Source of the DNA: Rhizophagus irregularis
Lineage: Eukaryota > Glomeromycota > Glomeromycetes > Glomerales > Glomeraceae
Assembly (NCBI RefSeq): GCF_026210795.1
Contig: NC_089458.1
Span: forward strand, 2,434,001-2,498,000
Direction of reading: 5' to 3'
DNA length: 64,000 bases
Shown: positions 35,936-46,594 of the stretch, piece by piece
Layout: every line of letters starts with the position of its first letter
Numbering within the stretch: the first letter of the stretch is position 1
Program-made: the position numbers and the translations under genes
Notes under the pieces: model-generated
What the model saw: only the letters and a program-made list of their open reading frames with translations
The model's database searches: none
What the model was told of the DNA's origin: nothing

Positions 35936-36275
35936 AAGGTTAATCGATTAATTAATCGACTAAGATGGTTAATCGATTAAGGTATCTCAAAAATCGGTTA
36001 ATTGATTAAAATTATCAACTCATTATTCTGGTCAAATTATCTAATGCGGCCCAGAGCTGTAAATTTTTGGTTACGTATTCTCTGAACTTGGAAGAATTTG
36101 TATTAATTTTTTAATAATAATATAATAATAAATAAGACTTTCCTATAACTAAATGTATGATTAAAAACAATTTGGTGCAATCTGCGGTCAAAAAAAAATT
36201 TTTAATATTTTAATATTAATTGATTATTAATCGATTAGGACTCTTAGTTAATCAATTATTAATCAATTAAGGTTT
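35936..36275. mobile_element. MITE with TTAATCGATTAA repeats
   Basis: The left end AAGGTTAATCGATTAATTAA and the right end, inverted, ACCTTAATTGATTAATAATT are inverted copies. The word ttaatcgatt recurs several times beside each end. It truncates the hAT C-terminal coding region after VLNDRVWNQLR. Exact duplication not resolved. Confidence 0.6.
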
Positions 36276-36600
36276 TTTTGATCAGTTCTAACTTCTACTG
36301 AACAGTTTGGTTCAGTTCCATTTTTCAATTCTTTTCTGATTAGTCAGAATTCATTTTGCACAATAAGCCAATAACTCGCTATTCAGAACTATTCCTAGTA
36401 TTACAAATCAGTAAAATCCAAGTAATTTGATATAAATAAACAAAAATTTACATTTTGCATATTAAAAAACGTGTTTAACAATTTTACAGTATTTTATTTA
36501 ATTTTTCAGGTTATGCTAAAAAAAAATTTGTATTAATAAAAATCATCTGTAATAATGTCATAATACATTAATTGAAAACAAAAATCAAAATAAATTAAAT
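36276..36600. other. no gene seen
   Basis: AT-rich sequence with a short cttctactgaacagtttgg segment containing a small inverted repeat. Nothing codable. Confidence 0.4.
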
Positions 36601-36609
36601 TAATAAAAA

Positions 36610-38100
36610 AAAGATTAATATAATTAAGAAATAAATAAATGCAATATTTCATTCAAGATCCAGATTATCTGTTTATCTAGGATTACTAAAAAGAGAAGGA
36701 AAACATTAACTACGTTTCTAGAAAGTATAAAGATTAAAAAAAAAATGAAATAACCTACCATATTTTGTTCGTTTAAGATCCATTTATCCAGGATTGTTAA
36801 AAGATAATTACATTTTCAGAAAGTATAAAAATCAAAAAAAAAAATGAAATAACCTACCACATTTTGTTTGTTTAAGATTCATTTATCTAGGATTGCTAAA
36901 AAGAGAAGGAAACATTAATTACGTTTTCAGAAAGTATAAAGATCAAAAAAAGAATAAAATAATCTACTACATTTTGTTTGTTAAGATTCAGGTCGGCCAT
37001 TATTCAGGGTTACTAAAAAGATAAAAGAAACGTTAATTACATTTTCAGAATGTATAAAAATAAAAAAAAAGAATGAAATAACAGGACCCACTTACTTATA
37101 ATAAAGGTCACTGTAGAAAATTAGCTTTTATTAATAGTTTTTACCTTACTTTTTTCTTAAATTCTATTGGTTAATTAGTTAAAAAGAAAAAAAATCATAA
37201 CAATGTAACATAAAATTTCCTTTTATAGTAGGATCTGCAAAGAATTTTATATATGATTTTTATCTTAGGCTTGAGATGATCTATCTTATAAGTAAGCGGG
37301 TCCTGAAATAACCTATTATATTTCATTTATTTAAGATTTAGGTTGTCTTTTGTCTGTTCGTTCAGAATTGCTAAAAAACGTTAATTACGTTCTCTGAAAG
37401 TATAAAAATCAAAAAATGAATGAAAAAAGAATGAAATAACTTACCATATTTCATTCAAAATCCCAGTCATTTGGCTTCATCTGTTCGTCCAAGTCTGTTT
37501 CTGAAAAAAAATGAAAAAAAGAAATTTTGTTAAAATTATTATAGTTGATTTTATTTATTTTTGCAAATCGGCAATTTAAATCAATATTGATTTTTAAACA
37601 AATAATCAATTGTTTATGACGAATTTTATTTGCTTGGCAGGTTCAAATTTTATTGATATTAAGAAAAAAGAAAAAATGTAAAAAAAAAGTTTTTTTTTAA
37701 AAAAAAAATAAAATGACTTACCAGTTAACACATTTCGTTTAAGATCCAGTTGTTCTGCACTGTAAAAAAAGTCATTCCTTTTTTTATATTCCATCTCTTT
37801 TCTGTAAAAGGCTCATATTTCTGAAATTAATAACTCTATATCACGGAATTTATCAAATTATTTACAAATAGATCTGTGAAAAACCCATTTTTACAGAATT
37901 TTACAGAAATAACAGATAAAGTTCTTTATAATATGGCTTTATCTATTCATTTAGGTTCGCTAAAGTAAAAGAAAAAGGAAGCGTTAATAATATTCCCTGA
38001 AGTAAAAAAAAAATGACAAAAAAAAAGAATAATTTATCTTGCCATTTGTTTGAGAGTTGTTCATTTGGCATTTGGACTTGACAAGCTAAATGCTTTATCT
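36610..38100 (-). repeat. tandem array of exon-like cassettes
   Basis: On the minus strand, 38-56-base cassettes bounded by ...TTTTAG or ...TTTACAG acceptors and GTAGGT or GTAAGT donors repeat about every 105-125 bases: 37722-37759, 37445-37500, about 37316-37370, 36968-37012, 36858-36895 and 36759-36796, with a terminal piece ending at 36685 and two more upstream at about 37925-37963 and 38040-38095. In one frame they resemble ILDKWILNEQNM and MADLNLNKQNV. Some units have lost a splice site: the acceptor at 36797 is AA and the donor of 37316 is AT. Cassette lengths are not multiples of three, and several carry stops, so this is probably a decayed repeat gene. A family A MITE is inserted in one intron-like spacer. 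Confidence 0.55.
37083..37304. mobile_element. MITE family A, copy 2 (222 bp)
   Basis: Ends AGGACCCACTTACTTATAA and, inverted, AGGACCCGCTTACTTATAA. The perfect 8-bp duplication is gaaataac at 37075-37082 and 37305-37312. It lies in a spacer of the cassette array, so it arrived after the array had expanded. Confidence 0.95.
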
Positions 38101-38984
38101 GATTAAATTTAAGAAATTTCCTATTATATTCAATAACAACTGCTTTATTTGAGAAATCTGTATTAATTAATAACGTTAATAACGTTAATAATTATTTAGA
38201 AGGAATTTTTTTAATTTTTTAAAAGGAGATACAGTAGCAGATCATACTAAAAAAAGTTACATAACATCAAATCAAATTCAAATTTAAACATATCAAATTT
38301 GATTAAATTCAAATTTAAAATAAACTAATCAAATCAAATCAAATATCTGATTTGAAAAATCAAATTAAATACAAATTGACTATATATTTGATTTGATTTT
38401 GTGAAACCCTAACTATAGTAATATGTCTGTTTATAATTTTATATGAATTTTGATGAATTATTTGATTATGATTCTGATCAAGGCATTTATTACAGAAAAA
38501 TAATTATTTAATTGATTTGATACAATATATTTGTTTAATATTGCTAAATTAAAAATGATTTTTTAAATTTAATTAAGGTTTTATTAATAGTAAAAATAAC
38601 AAAATATTTCATTAAATCTCACATTAATTCAGTAGTATAACTTTAAATCTCAAAATTAATCATATCTTTATGGATGTTCTTTACTAGAATTTACAGAAAT
38701 CCATAATTTTATTGATATAGAAACTATATAGAATATTGTACAGTTAGTTCACATTATAACGAATTTGATGTTCATACTGATTTGACCTTTATTATAGAAA
38801 ATTCAGTAACATTATAACAGATTTTTTTGACATCCATATAGCAAAATTCAGAATATTGTATAATGAATTTTTATTAAAAATTTATTAATATTTTAAAGTA
38901 AATTTATGTAAATAAATGTAAATTATAATATATTTATTATATAATTTATTATTAAATGTAATACAATTATTATATTATATATTG
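38101..38984. other. no gene seen; caaatcaaat repeat
   Basis: AT-rich. At 38260-38405 the word caaatcaaat and its inverse are repeated, ending gattttgtgaaaccctaa. This resembles the repeat at 29243-29400 and may be another MITE with iterated subterminal words. Confidence 0.4.
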
Positions 38985-39163
38985 TAAATATTAATAAAAT
39001 TAAGAAATATTAATAAAATCATTAAGATTCATCTGTCTCACAGAAATAAAATGTCTCTTTTTTAAGTTTTTTAATGCATCTTATTTTTTCTTTTTTCATA
39101 TTGATTTATTTTCTTATTATTTTAGATACAAAATCACCTTATCATAATGTTCAATGGCCTCGC

Positions 39164-39850
39164 AGGACCCCAGACATCACATATATAACTCATAAACTGA
39201 TCTGCATGAATTTAGCACTTTTTGCTCCTGCTAAAATAGACCTAATTTGCTAAAAATCAAATTATCACATTTTAAATCTATACTAATTTACTAAAACTCA
39301 AAATATGAGTATAACTTTTTAGCAAATTGGCCTAAATTTCAAAAAAAATCACGTTTTTTGCGATTATCTCGGCATCCAGTGGTCCAGTTTATGCGAACTT
39401 TTTTTTGTTTTGTAGCCCTTATCGAGCTCTACAAATTAAAAAAAAATCCGCATAAATCGGATTACTGGATGCCGAGATAATCGCAAAAAACTGAAAATAA
39501 AAAAAATGTTGCGAAACTAATCGGACGGTTTTTGGCCTGCATTATGCTTAATTTTGGCCGGAATTATACCTAATTTTGGGCAAAATATAACCCGGACCCC
39601 GAAACTAATATTTTTAAAATATTATCAATAAAAGTTAAAAAAAAGGATAAGTTAAATTCAAAAAAAAGTACCAATTTGCTCAAATATAAAATATAACTTT
39701 GTAAAATCAACACAATTTGCTAAAACTCATAATTATGACTTTAATTAATTTTCAATCAATTTGCTCTATCTAAAATTATGAGTTTATCCTAATTTTGATT
39801 GAATTTGCTAAAACTCAAATGTGAGTTATATATGTGATGTCTGGGGTCCT
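39164..39850. mobile_element. 687-bp MITE with perfect 8-bp duplication
   Basis: The ends AGGACCCCAGACATCACATA are identical in inverted orientation for about 28 bases. The duplication ggcctcgc lies at 39156-39163 and 39851-39858. It splits the pogo gene within HSEAIEHYDKV. A separate palindrome (39354-39490) sits in its middle. The first six bases equal those of family A MITEs. Confidence 0.95.
39354..39490. repeat. conserved hairpin repeat, copy 1
   Basis: Arms gcgattatctcggcatccag and its inverse ctggatgccgagataatcgc enclose gcgaacttttttttg, a ctctacaaatt block and the inverse. Related hairpins occur at 47309, 47470, 60070 and 60230. Confidence 0.75.
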
Positions 39851-40611
39851 GGCCTCGCTATGAATAATGGATGGTAAAGAATCAAAATTTAGTTCTTCTA
39901 TCCCTTATTCATAATTATTGGAAAGAACTACTTTCAAAATTTCTTTATTAAATATCATTTCTGTTATAAGTTTAGATTCATCACATTGAATAAATTCATC
40001 AGCAATTAAGGATTTTTAAGATTAAGTTTATCAATTAAATTTTAAACTTCTTTCAGCTCATTTGTATATGTTAGAAGAACTTGTGTTTCAGCATAGAAAT
40101 CCATATCAATTTCACTTTCATTATCTTTAAGTAAAATATTTGCTTTTAATCAGCAATTTTCAATAGTAGATTGAGTAACATTATCCTATGCATATATGAC
40201 ATGTGACATATTTGATGCACTTTTTAATATTAATTTCAACAGAATTAATGCCAAATTTATTATAATTATCAAAGGCTTTAATATGATTTCACAATAATAA
40301 TTTTCGGTATTGTGCCTTATGAATTCAACTATCTTGAAATTGTTAATGATCCCTTGATCATATGGCTAAAGGTGTTAAGTAGTATTTGGAAGAAGGAATT
40401 CAATTTTAATATTAGTTAATTTTGTATTTTCATTGAAAGAATGAGTTGGTACATTATCAACAAAAAAAATAATATTTTAGTTCTATGCTCTCATTTGAGC
40501 ATCAAGTCTTTTAAAATATGCATTTTAGATCAATACTTATATCTAACTTTTTGAATTCTAATAATAATTTACTGGAAGAGTAGTTTTGTTAATATTTTTT
40601 AGAGCTCAGAG

Positions 40612-40837
40612 AGGATCCTGCTTACTTATAATAAAGATTACCTTAGAAAATTAGCCTTTTACTAATAGTTTTTACCTTACTTTTTTCTTAAATTCTATTG
40701 GTTAATTAGCTAAAAAGGAAAAAAATCATAATAATGTAACATAAAATTTCCTTTTATAGTAAGATCTGCAAAGAATTTTATATATGATTTTTACCTTAGG
40801 CCTGAGAGTGACCTATCTTATAAGTAAGCAAGGTCAT
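40612..40837. mobile_element. MITE family A, copy 3 (226 bp)
   Basis: Starts AGGATCCTGCTTACTTATAA and ends, inverted, ATGACCTTGCTTACTTATAA. The flanks gctcagag (40604-40611) and gcccaggg (40838-40845) match at six of eight positions, so this is the most decayed of the four copies. It lies in the pogo gene between IKIP and ALKNINK. Confidence 0.85.
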
Positions 40838-41385
40838 GCCCAGGGATTTTTATATTTGTATATAAATAAGAATGCAACTTTTTAGTTCCAGTTGCATTAC
40901 AAGTAAATAAGACCATTTAAAGATGTAATATGTAATTATTTTTAGAAAGTTGTAAGGTTGCAACTATTACAACATACTACATACAACACTTTTGTTGTAA
41001 TTACAACACAATATTATAATCGTTATATAATATTATAATTACTACTAGTATTATAATTATTATATAGTGTTGTAATTATTTCTAATTATATAAATATGTA
41101 TTATAATATATTAATCATTTTTTTTATAATGATATTTGTTCTATAAAAACTTATTTTTGTAATTTTATTTTTCAAAAAAGAAATTTTTGAACAATCATAA
41201 ATGTTGTAATATTAGGCCAGTTCATAATTTTGATCAGCATTTTTAATCAGGTTACATTAAATTTCACAATCAACATTCATAATTGAAATGCTTGATCACA
41301 TATATTAATCTATGAATACAAAAGTTGTCGTGTAGTCATTACTTTTATTCTTATAAAGTATAATTAAAAATTTACAGCAGTTAAA

Positions 41386-42519
41386 ATGTTTAAACACAAA
41401 AAAATAAGGGAATTATTGTCTTTTTATGTTATTACAGTTTGTCAAGATATGGAAAATGAAGATTTATTTGAGGAAGAAGGTGATTTAAGTGAAGAAGAAG
41501 AGGATGATTTGGTAATGCTTGTACTAATCTTATTACTTGGAATAAGATATTTAGAGCAAAAATCTTATTATGTAGCAAAATCAAAAGATTTGTACAATTA
41601 TATTTTACCAAAATATGAAGACTGTAGATTTAAAAAAATCATTAGAATGAACTCTATAAATTTTCAAAAGCTTGTTTCCCTATTAATTACTCATCCAATT
41701 TTTCAAAATAATAGTAATCATTTACAAGCTCCTGTTGAATTATAACTTGCAATTTTTTTGAGAAGAATTGGTTCTAAAAAAGATATATTTGGATTATGTT
41801 CAAGATTTGGAATTGCAAAAGGAACTGTTTATTTATACTGTAAAAGAGTAATGATTGCGATTTTTTCTTTAAAAAAAACTTTAGTTAAATGGCCAACAGG
41901 TGAAGCTAAGCAGAATATACATGAAGGATTTAAAAATATTGGTGAAATGGAAGATGTTATAGGTGCAATAGATGGAAGTCACATTGTATTAGCAAATGCA
42001 CCATTAAAGCAACCTGAAACATATTGGAACAGAAAAAAAAAATATTCTATACAATTGCAAGGAATTGTAGATTACAGAGGTATGTTTATAGATTATGAGA
42101 TTGGATGATCTGGCTCAGTTTATGAATCTAAGGTTTATAAAAATTCATACTTTTATCGAAATGTTTCTAAAATTATTAAAGGAGAAGAATATTTACTTGG
42201 AGACTCAGCATATCTTATATCTACTTTTTTAATTAAACCTTTTGTAAATTCTCAAAATCCTTCACAAATTCAATTTAATGTAATTCATTCTTTACATAAA
42301 GTAGTAGTTGAAAATGCATTTGAAAGATTAAAGAACAGATTTATTACTTTAAAAGAATTAAATGTTAAAGATATTTCTACTGTTGTAAAAATTACTGAAT
42401 GTGCAATCATCTTACATAATTTTTTAGAACTAAATAATGATAATGTAGAAGAATTATATGAAAATGATGATGATGAAGATGGTGATGATGATAGTGATAA
42501 TGATAAAGATATAAATTAA
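41386..42519 (+). pseudogene. Harbinger DDE transposase, two stops
   Basis: One frame of 377 codons runs to TAA at 42517 and is broken only by TAA at 41743 and TGA at 42106. It has an acidic N-terminal part, a helix-turn-helix-like region (SRFGIAKGTVYLYCKRV) and the three catalytic blocks of the DDE_4 nuclease: VIGAIDGSHIV, LLGDSAYL and VVENAFERLKNRF. The last is followed by CAIILHNFL, and the C-terminus is a run of Asp and Asn. The stops sit where Gln (EL*LAIF) and Trp (YEIG*SGSVY) are usual, and each is one transition away. The length fits the family, so the copy is young or only recently lost. It should cut and rejoin the element ends in the nucleus together with its Myb-like partner. Confidence 0.85.
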
Positions 42520-42785
42520 AATGAAATAGTAATGAAAAGAGAAGGAGAAAGAAAAAGAGAGCAATTAATAAATCTAATTATTAATCATTAATAAAATTCA
42601 TTAAATTTCTAAATAAATTTATCATAATATTAACGTTTTATGAATGTCATCTGTAAATGTTATTATGAATATTATGCAAACAGTATATACAAATATTGAA
42701 CACTATAAAATAAAACCTTTATTATTGTAAAATTATTACATAAATTTATCACTATTTACAAATAAAAAGAAAATTATATTAAAGC

Positions 42786-43029
42786 TAAGGTTGCTTGTCT
42801 AAACCTCTTCAAAATCCTACGATTAGTTTCGTCAAAATTTTACTATAGATTTATTATAGTTTCAGCAGAGTTTCGGCAGTTTCGGCATTTATAATAAGTT
42901 TCAGCAGTTTCGCCTTTCTCCAAAGTTTCGCCAGTTTTTTAATATAACTTTAATATAGTTTCGGCAGAATTTCACTTTTCGGCGAAACGCCATCTTGCCT
43001 AAACCCCTAAGTTTCGGCAAGCAACCTTA
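42786..43029. mobile_element. MITE family B, copy 2 (244 bp)
   Basis: Starts TAAGGTTGCTTGTCTAAAC and ends CGGCAAGCAACCTTA. Perfect 8-bp duplication attaaagc at 42778-42785 and 43030-43037. It is inserted in the Harbinger element between its two genes, in the opposite orientation to copy 1. Confidence 0.95.
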
Positions 43030-43309
43030 ATTAAAGCTATTAGAAAAAAAAAATATACTAAGATTATTCTATAAGAGAATATTATTTTATTAGTTCGTAT
43101 TGTTTGATTGTTTAAATTCCATCTCTTTCAATTTTAGTTCATACTTCATTTTCATTTTCTCTCTTTCAAATTCCTATTTCTGTTTTTCTATTTCTAATTT
43201 ACCTATTTCAATAGTATGATTTTTTTCAATCCTTTCTTTTTCTAACTCAAATTTCTTTTCTTATACTCTTCTGGGCTTTCACTTATTCATAGAAATGCCA
43301 TACAATAAG

Positions 43310-44140
43310 ATCTACATTATTTTTTTGATCTTTTGATGTTGGTGCTCCATACCTAAAGATTCTTCGCTATCAATATTAGTAGATCTATTTACTATAAAAG
43401 AAGGTGCTATATTTTTATGAGTACCAAAATAGCATCCATTTTCTTATACCAATCCCAGTCTTTTCTCTCTACACCAGATTTTTCATTATGAGCTTTAACC
43501 TCACTATAGTATTTGATCATCCTTGCTAACTTGCTTTTAATAGCATTAGGCTCTTTATTTTTTAGTACCTTTATAGATATTTCATTAAACAATTTAGTTT
43601 TATTACCTTTTGTATATTCATCAAAATTATCTGCAATGTATTGAAGTAAAATATCAACTTCATAGACTTGCCAATTGTTATTAGACTCGCCCTTATTACT
43701 AGATTTACGCTTATTATTAGATTTCTTTTTGTAGTTAACATCCTAAATTAATTTTAATTAAAATAAAATAAATTACAACTAAAAAATTAATAAAGTATTC
43801 TTTTTCTTGTTGATAATTAATTTTTACATCAGAAACTTTATCATGAACAATATTTTCTTTTTGATATCTTTGTAACTCTGCAGATTCTCTCTCAAAATAG
43901 TTAGGCCCAGAAAAGCTTTGGCCAAAACTGCTTCCATTTTGTATATAAAAACTAGGAGCAATATAACTTTATCTTGTTAGTAAGAAATTTTGGTATAAAT
44001 CCACATTACTTTGTTCAAAAATCCCAGTAGGAGGCGAAGAATATAAATTTTTAGGCTTAATAGGCCTTAGTAACTTGTTATTTTTATATGAAATATTTAC
44101 TTGTTTAAAAGATCTTTCAGAAATTCCATCGGTAAAAAGG
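43310..44140 (-). pseudogene. Harbinger Myb/SANT-like accessory gene
   Basis: Minus-strand segments give MEFLKDLLNK with a GTAAAT donor (about 44135-44106) and SFGQSFSGPNYFERESAEL (about 43900). Then comes NNNWQVYEVDILLQYIADNF leading to LFNEISIKVLKNKEPNAIKS and SGVERKDWDWYKKMDAI (to 43430). A missing T in ATTTTGG shifts the frame before GTHKNIAPSFIV. The Trp spacing and basic helices suit a Myb/SANT DNA-binding module, which in PIF/Harbinger elements carries the transposase to the ends. The exact exon limits are uncertain. Confidence 0.6.
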
Positions 44141-44393
44141 AAATAAGAAAGAAAAAACACATCTAGTATACGTTTTTACGTGTACTTTACTCTTATTTTA
44201 TCAACTCAATTATAGCAATCTACGTTTTTGATGGGTCAAAAAATTGGCTAGTTGATCGTTTTCAAGGTGAATTTTATTTGTCACAATTTTAGTGTAACCT
44301 GATTAAAAATACCGATCAAACAATTATGAACTGGCCTATTGCAACACTTTAACTTTAAAAGTAGTAATAGAGTGCAACCCTTACTATTACAAC

Positions 44394-44637
44394 TAAAGTT
44401 GCTGGAGAAACTAGGGGTTTTGGCAAGTTGGTGAAATGCCAAAATAGTGAAACTTTACCGAAATTATACGAAAGTCTTATTAAAAAGTTGGCGAAACTTT
44501 AGAGAAAAGTGAAACTTGACGAAATTTATTATAAATGCTGAAACTGCTAAAACCTTGCCAAAACTATAATAAAACTATAGTAAAATTTTAGAGAAACTAA
44601 TCGTAGAATTTTGGAGAGGTTTAGGCAGGCAACCTTA
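44394..44637. mobile_element. MITE family B, copy 3 (244 bp)
   Basis: Starts TAAAGTTGCTGGAGAAAC and ends GGCAGGCAACCTTA. Perfect duplication attacaac at 44386-44393 and 44638-44645. It sits in the right part of the 40918-44682 MITE. Confidence 0.95.
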
Positions 44638-45571
44638 ATTACAACACAAGATAGTAATTATTAATTATATACTACATCTTTAAGACCATTATACAATTCT
44701 TAAATTGTTTCGTTTCAGTTACAGGACTATTATATATAATGTGATTAGGTCATATTTTCCAAAAAAAAACCTGTCTCATCACAGTTAAAAATATCATTGA
44801 GATCATAATTTTTTAGAATTTGGTGAAAATTTTCATGCATTGTGTCAAGTTCTGCAAATGGTGCACTTGTCACTTTTCCATGCATATTATTGTTTAAGAT
44901 TATGCCATTTTTTAAACTTATCGATCTATCCATCTGATTCCTTGAATTTTTCTTCATTATATAAAAAAGCAAATTCTAAGGCTTTGATTGAAAGAATATC
45001 ATCACTGATAATAAAACCAACCTGAAATGCATTTTTCATCCAAAAAGCCAAAGCCTTTTTAATAATTATAAAAGGGAGTTTTCTTTTTCATCTCAAATTA
45101 GCTTGATATAAATAAAAATCCACAGCAAGCTAATGGTTTTTTGTCTTTAGAATATTACAAATCATCTTTTTATTAACATCATACTCTTTGGCTAGGTTTT
45201 TGTTTTTTAAGAAAGGTGATAATTTTTTTTTTAAGTAAAATTCTTATTTTTGTGTAGCAGTAAAAGACTTACATTTTTTAGGGGCAGAAGTTTTCTTAGA
45301 AAGTTGTTTCTTGAACAGGTTAATAGGTTTAACTTTTGGCATTCAAAAAAAAAAGAATAGAAAATATGAAAACTAACATGAAATACAAAATGCAAACATC
45401 CCTTATATCTCTTATAAAAAAAATACATTTTGTGGCAAATCTTTATTATAATTAAAAAAATTTTGGTATAAAAAAAATTCATTATAATGTGATTTATTTT
45501 ATATATATAATTTATACAGTTTATTTCGTTATACGTTATACGTTATACAGCATTTTAATAGTAAAATTCAG

Positions 45572-46579
45572 TAGAAAACACACCTAAAGCCATAAGTGAG
45601 AAATTAAACCAGATACTAGGATTACAACATAATAACAAAAAATTTATTGATTATAGCTCATTGGCCTTGAAAGCTAAAATTAACACCAATATTTCCAAAA
45701 TTTTAAAACAAACATTTGGATTCTCAGAAACAAAAAACATTTTATTCTTGGCTTTACTTCTGAACTCCTTTATTATTCACTTTAAAGAACTAATTTGGAT
45801 ACCAAGATGTAATGCTACTATTGCATGGGAAAAGACTAGAAATATTGGAAGAAAAGAAAAATTAAATGAATCTGAAAATATGGATCGTTATTTTAAATCC
45901 TCTCACCAACAGGCTAAACACTTAAAATAGGGTAAACAAACTTTAAAGAAGAACAATTATTCAGATTTACAGGAAGATTAAATTGTAGTACTTGATGATA
46001 TTTCAATTGAGTTGGATTCAGTACAGTCTGAAAATTCATTAAATGAAAATCACATTTTATTAAAGTGTTATAGAGTGGGAAAAAAAGCTCAAGATCAGAT
46101 GTATTTACTACCGTACCATTTCGAAATTAAACAACCATTTTTTGAACTTAATTCCGGCCAATGTAATTATAATTCTGGTCAAAATCACTATAATGCGGGC
46201 CAGGGTTGCTTATTTTCAGGGGTTATTTAATTTCAGAATGGTACGGTAATTAGTAATAACTGGTGGTATAGTTGGGCTTATAAGAAAACAAAAAATATTA
46301 TTAACAATGTTATAATAGATTTAATAACAACATAACTAATTTTACTCTGAATTTAAATTCATTAATTTTGAAAGAAAAAGGGGAAATGGAAAAAAAAAAA
46401 AACTTAAAATCTTGTAGTTCAAATTAATTGGTATAGTATCAATTATTATTTTCTCTTATTACCTGTATTTTGATGATTGCATCCTGCTGGATGGATATAG
46501 CTCATAATAATTTGTTTGTATGGTATATAAACTTAATATCAATAAAATATATATAAATCATTAAAAAAAAAAAAAAAAA
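45572..46579 (+). mobile_element. 5'-truncated LINE with poly(A) and target duplication
   Basis: The direct repeat aatagtaaaattcag lies at 45557-45571 and 46580-46594, right after a run of about 19 A. The body encodes the C-terminal end of a LINE protein (LKQTFGFSETKNILFLALLL, LIWIPRCNATIAWEKTRN) and then a 3' untranslated part with aataaaa near 46544. Truncation of the 5' end, the A tail and a 15-bp duplication are the signature of target-primed reverse transcription. A 136-bp MITE interrupts it at 46111. Confidence 0.9.
46111..46246. mobile_element. 136-bp TA-flanked MITE
   Basis: Ends CCGTACCATTTCGAAATTAA and, inverted, CCGTACCATTCTGAAATTAA. TA flanks at 46109-46110 and 46247-46248. A Tc1/mariner-type derivative inside the truncated LINE. 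Confidence 0.8.
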
Positions 46580-46594
46580 AATAGTAAAATTCAG

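Larger units (their letters stand above)
29526..35937 (+). pseudogene. hAT transposase gene, dead, with nested elements
   Basis: Exon 1 (29526-29540, MSLEM) and exon 2 from 29624 give STIWKYFTKKRGQD and, after a MITE, KITAKCNYCNAKYVV, a BED-type zinc finger. Then come LGKLSLSLDIWTLTVV and ITVHFIDNSWYLQQITL of the hAT catalytic core, to a donor at 30545. The next exon starts at 34733 with INSITTDNASNNN and AHIVNLAVQAILKEL. A later one has LSQSDWTSLENIAAFLRYF, and the C-terminal block NVLEWWKSHESNYFTLVK with LAIPATKV is the hAT dimerisation region. Several stops and frameshifts are present. The intron at 30545-34732 should be about 60 bases but carries a 4.1-kb transposon. The C-terminus is cut by a repeat at about 35936. 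Terminal inverted repeats of this hAT were not found. Confidence 0.85.
41214..44337. mobile_element. PIF/Harbinger transposon (3.1 kb)
   Basis: Inverted ends AGGCCAGTTCATAATT (left), with ATTTTTAATCAGGTTACA further in on both sides. A 3-bp ATT repeat flanks it (41211-41213 and 44338-44340). It carries a DDE transposase on the plus strand and a Myb/SANT-like accessory gene on the minus strand, the standard two-gene content of this superfamily. A family B MITE (42786-43029) lies between the two genes. Confidence 0.85.
40918..44682. mobile_element. TAAAGATGTA-ended MITE swollen by other elements
   Basis: TAAAGATGTAATATGTAATT on the left pairs with TAAAGATGTAGTATATAATT on the right, and agaccatt flanks both (40910-40917 and 44683-44690). 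Without its two guests (41214-44337 and 44394-44637) it would be about 390 bp. It interrupts the pogo gene between TETKQFKNC and TCNATG. Confidence 0.8.
38985..45342 (-). pseudogene. pogo/Tigger transposase gene, dead, nested
   Basis: The product can be followed on the minus strand from MPKVKPINLFKKQLSKK at 45342. Next come a helix-turn-helix region (KNLAKEYDVNKKMICNIL), a CENP-B-like region (AFQVGFIISDDILSIKALE) and the first catalytic block IFNCDETGFF at about 44760, then NSPVTETKQFKN. After a 3.8-kb insertion it resumes with CNATGTKKLHSY, and after a MITE with NINKTTLPV, KRLDAQMRA, IIFFVDNVPTHSFNEN (second Asp) and PYDQGIINNFK (third acidic region, QGII). It runs on to DFYAETQVLLTYTNELKE and, after a further insertion at 39164-39850, EAIEHYDKVILYL to NLNDFIN near 38990. 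Numerous stops and shifts. The DDE order and the flanking blocks match the pogo/Tigger family. Confidence 0.85.
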
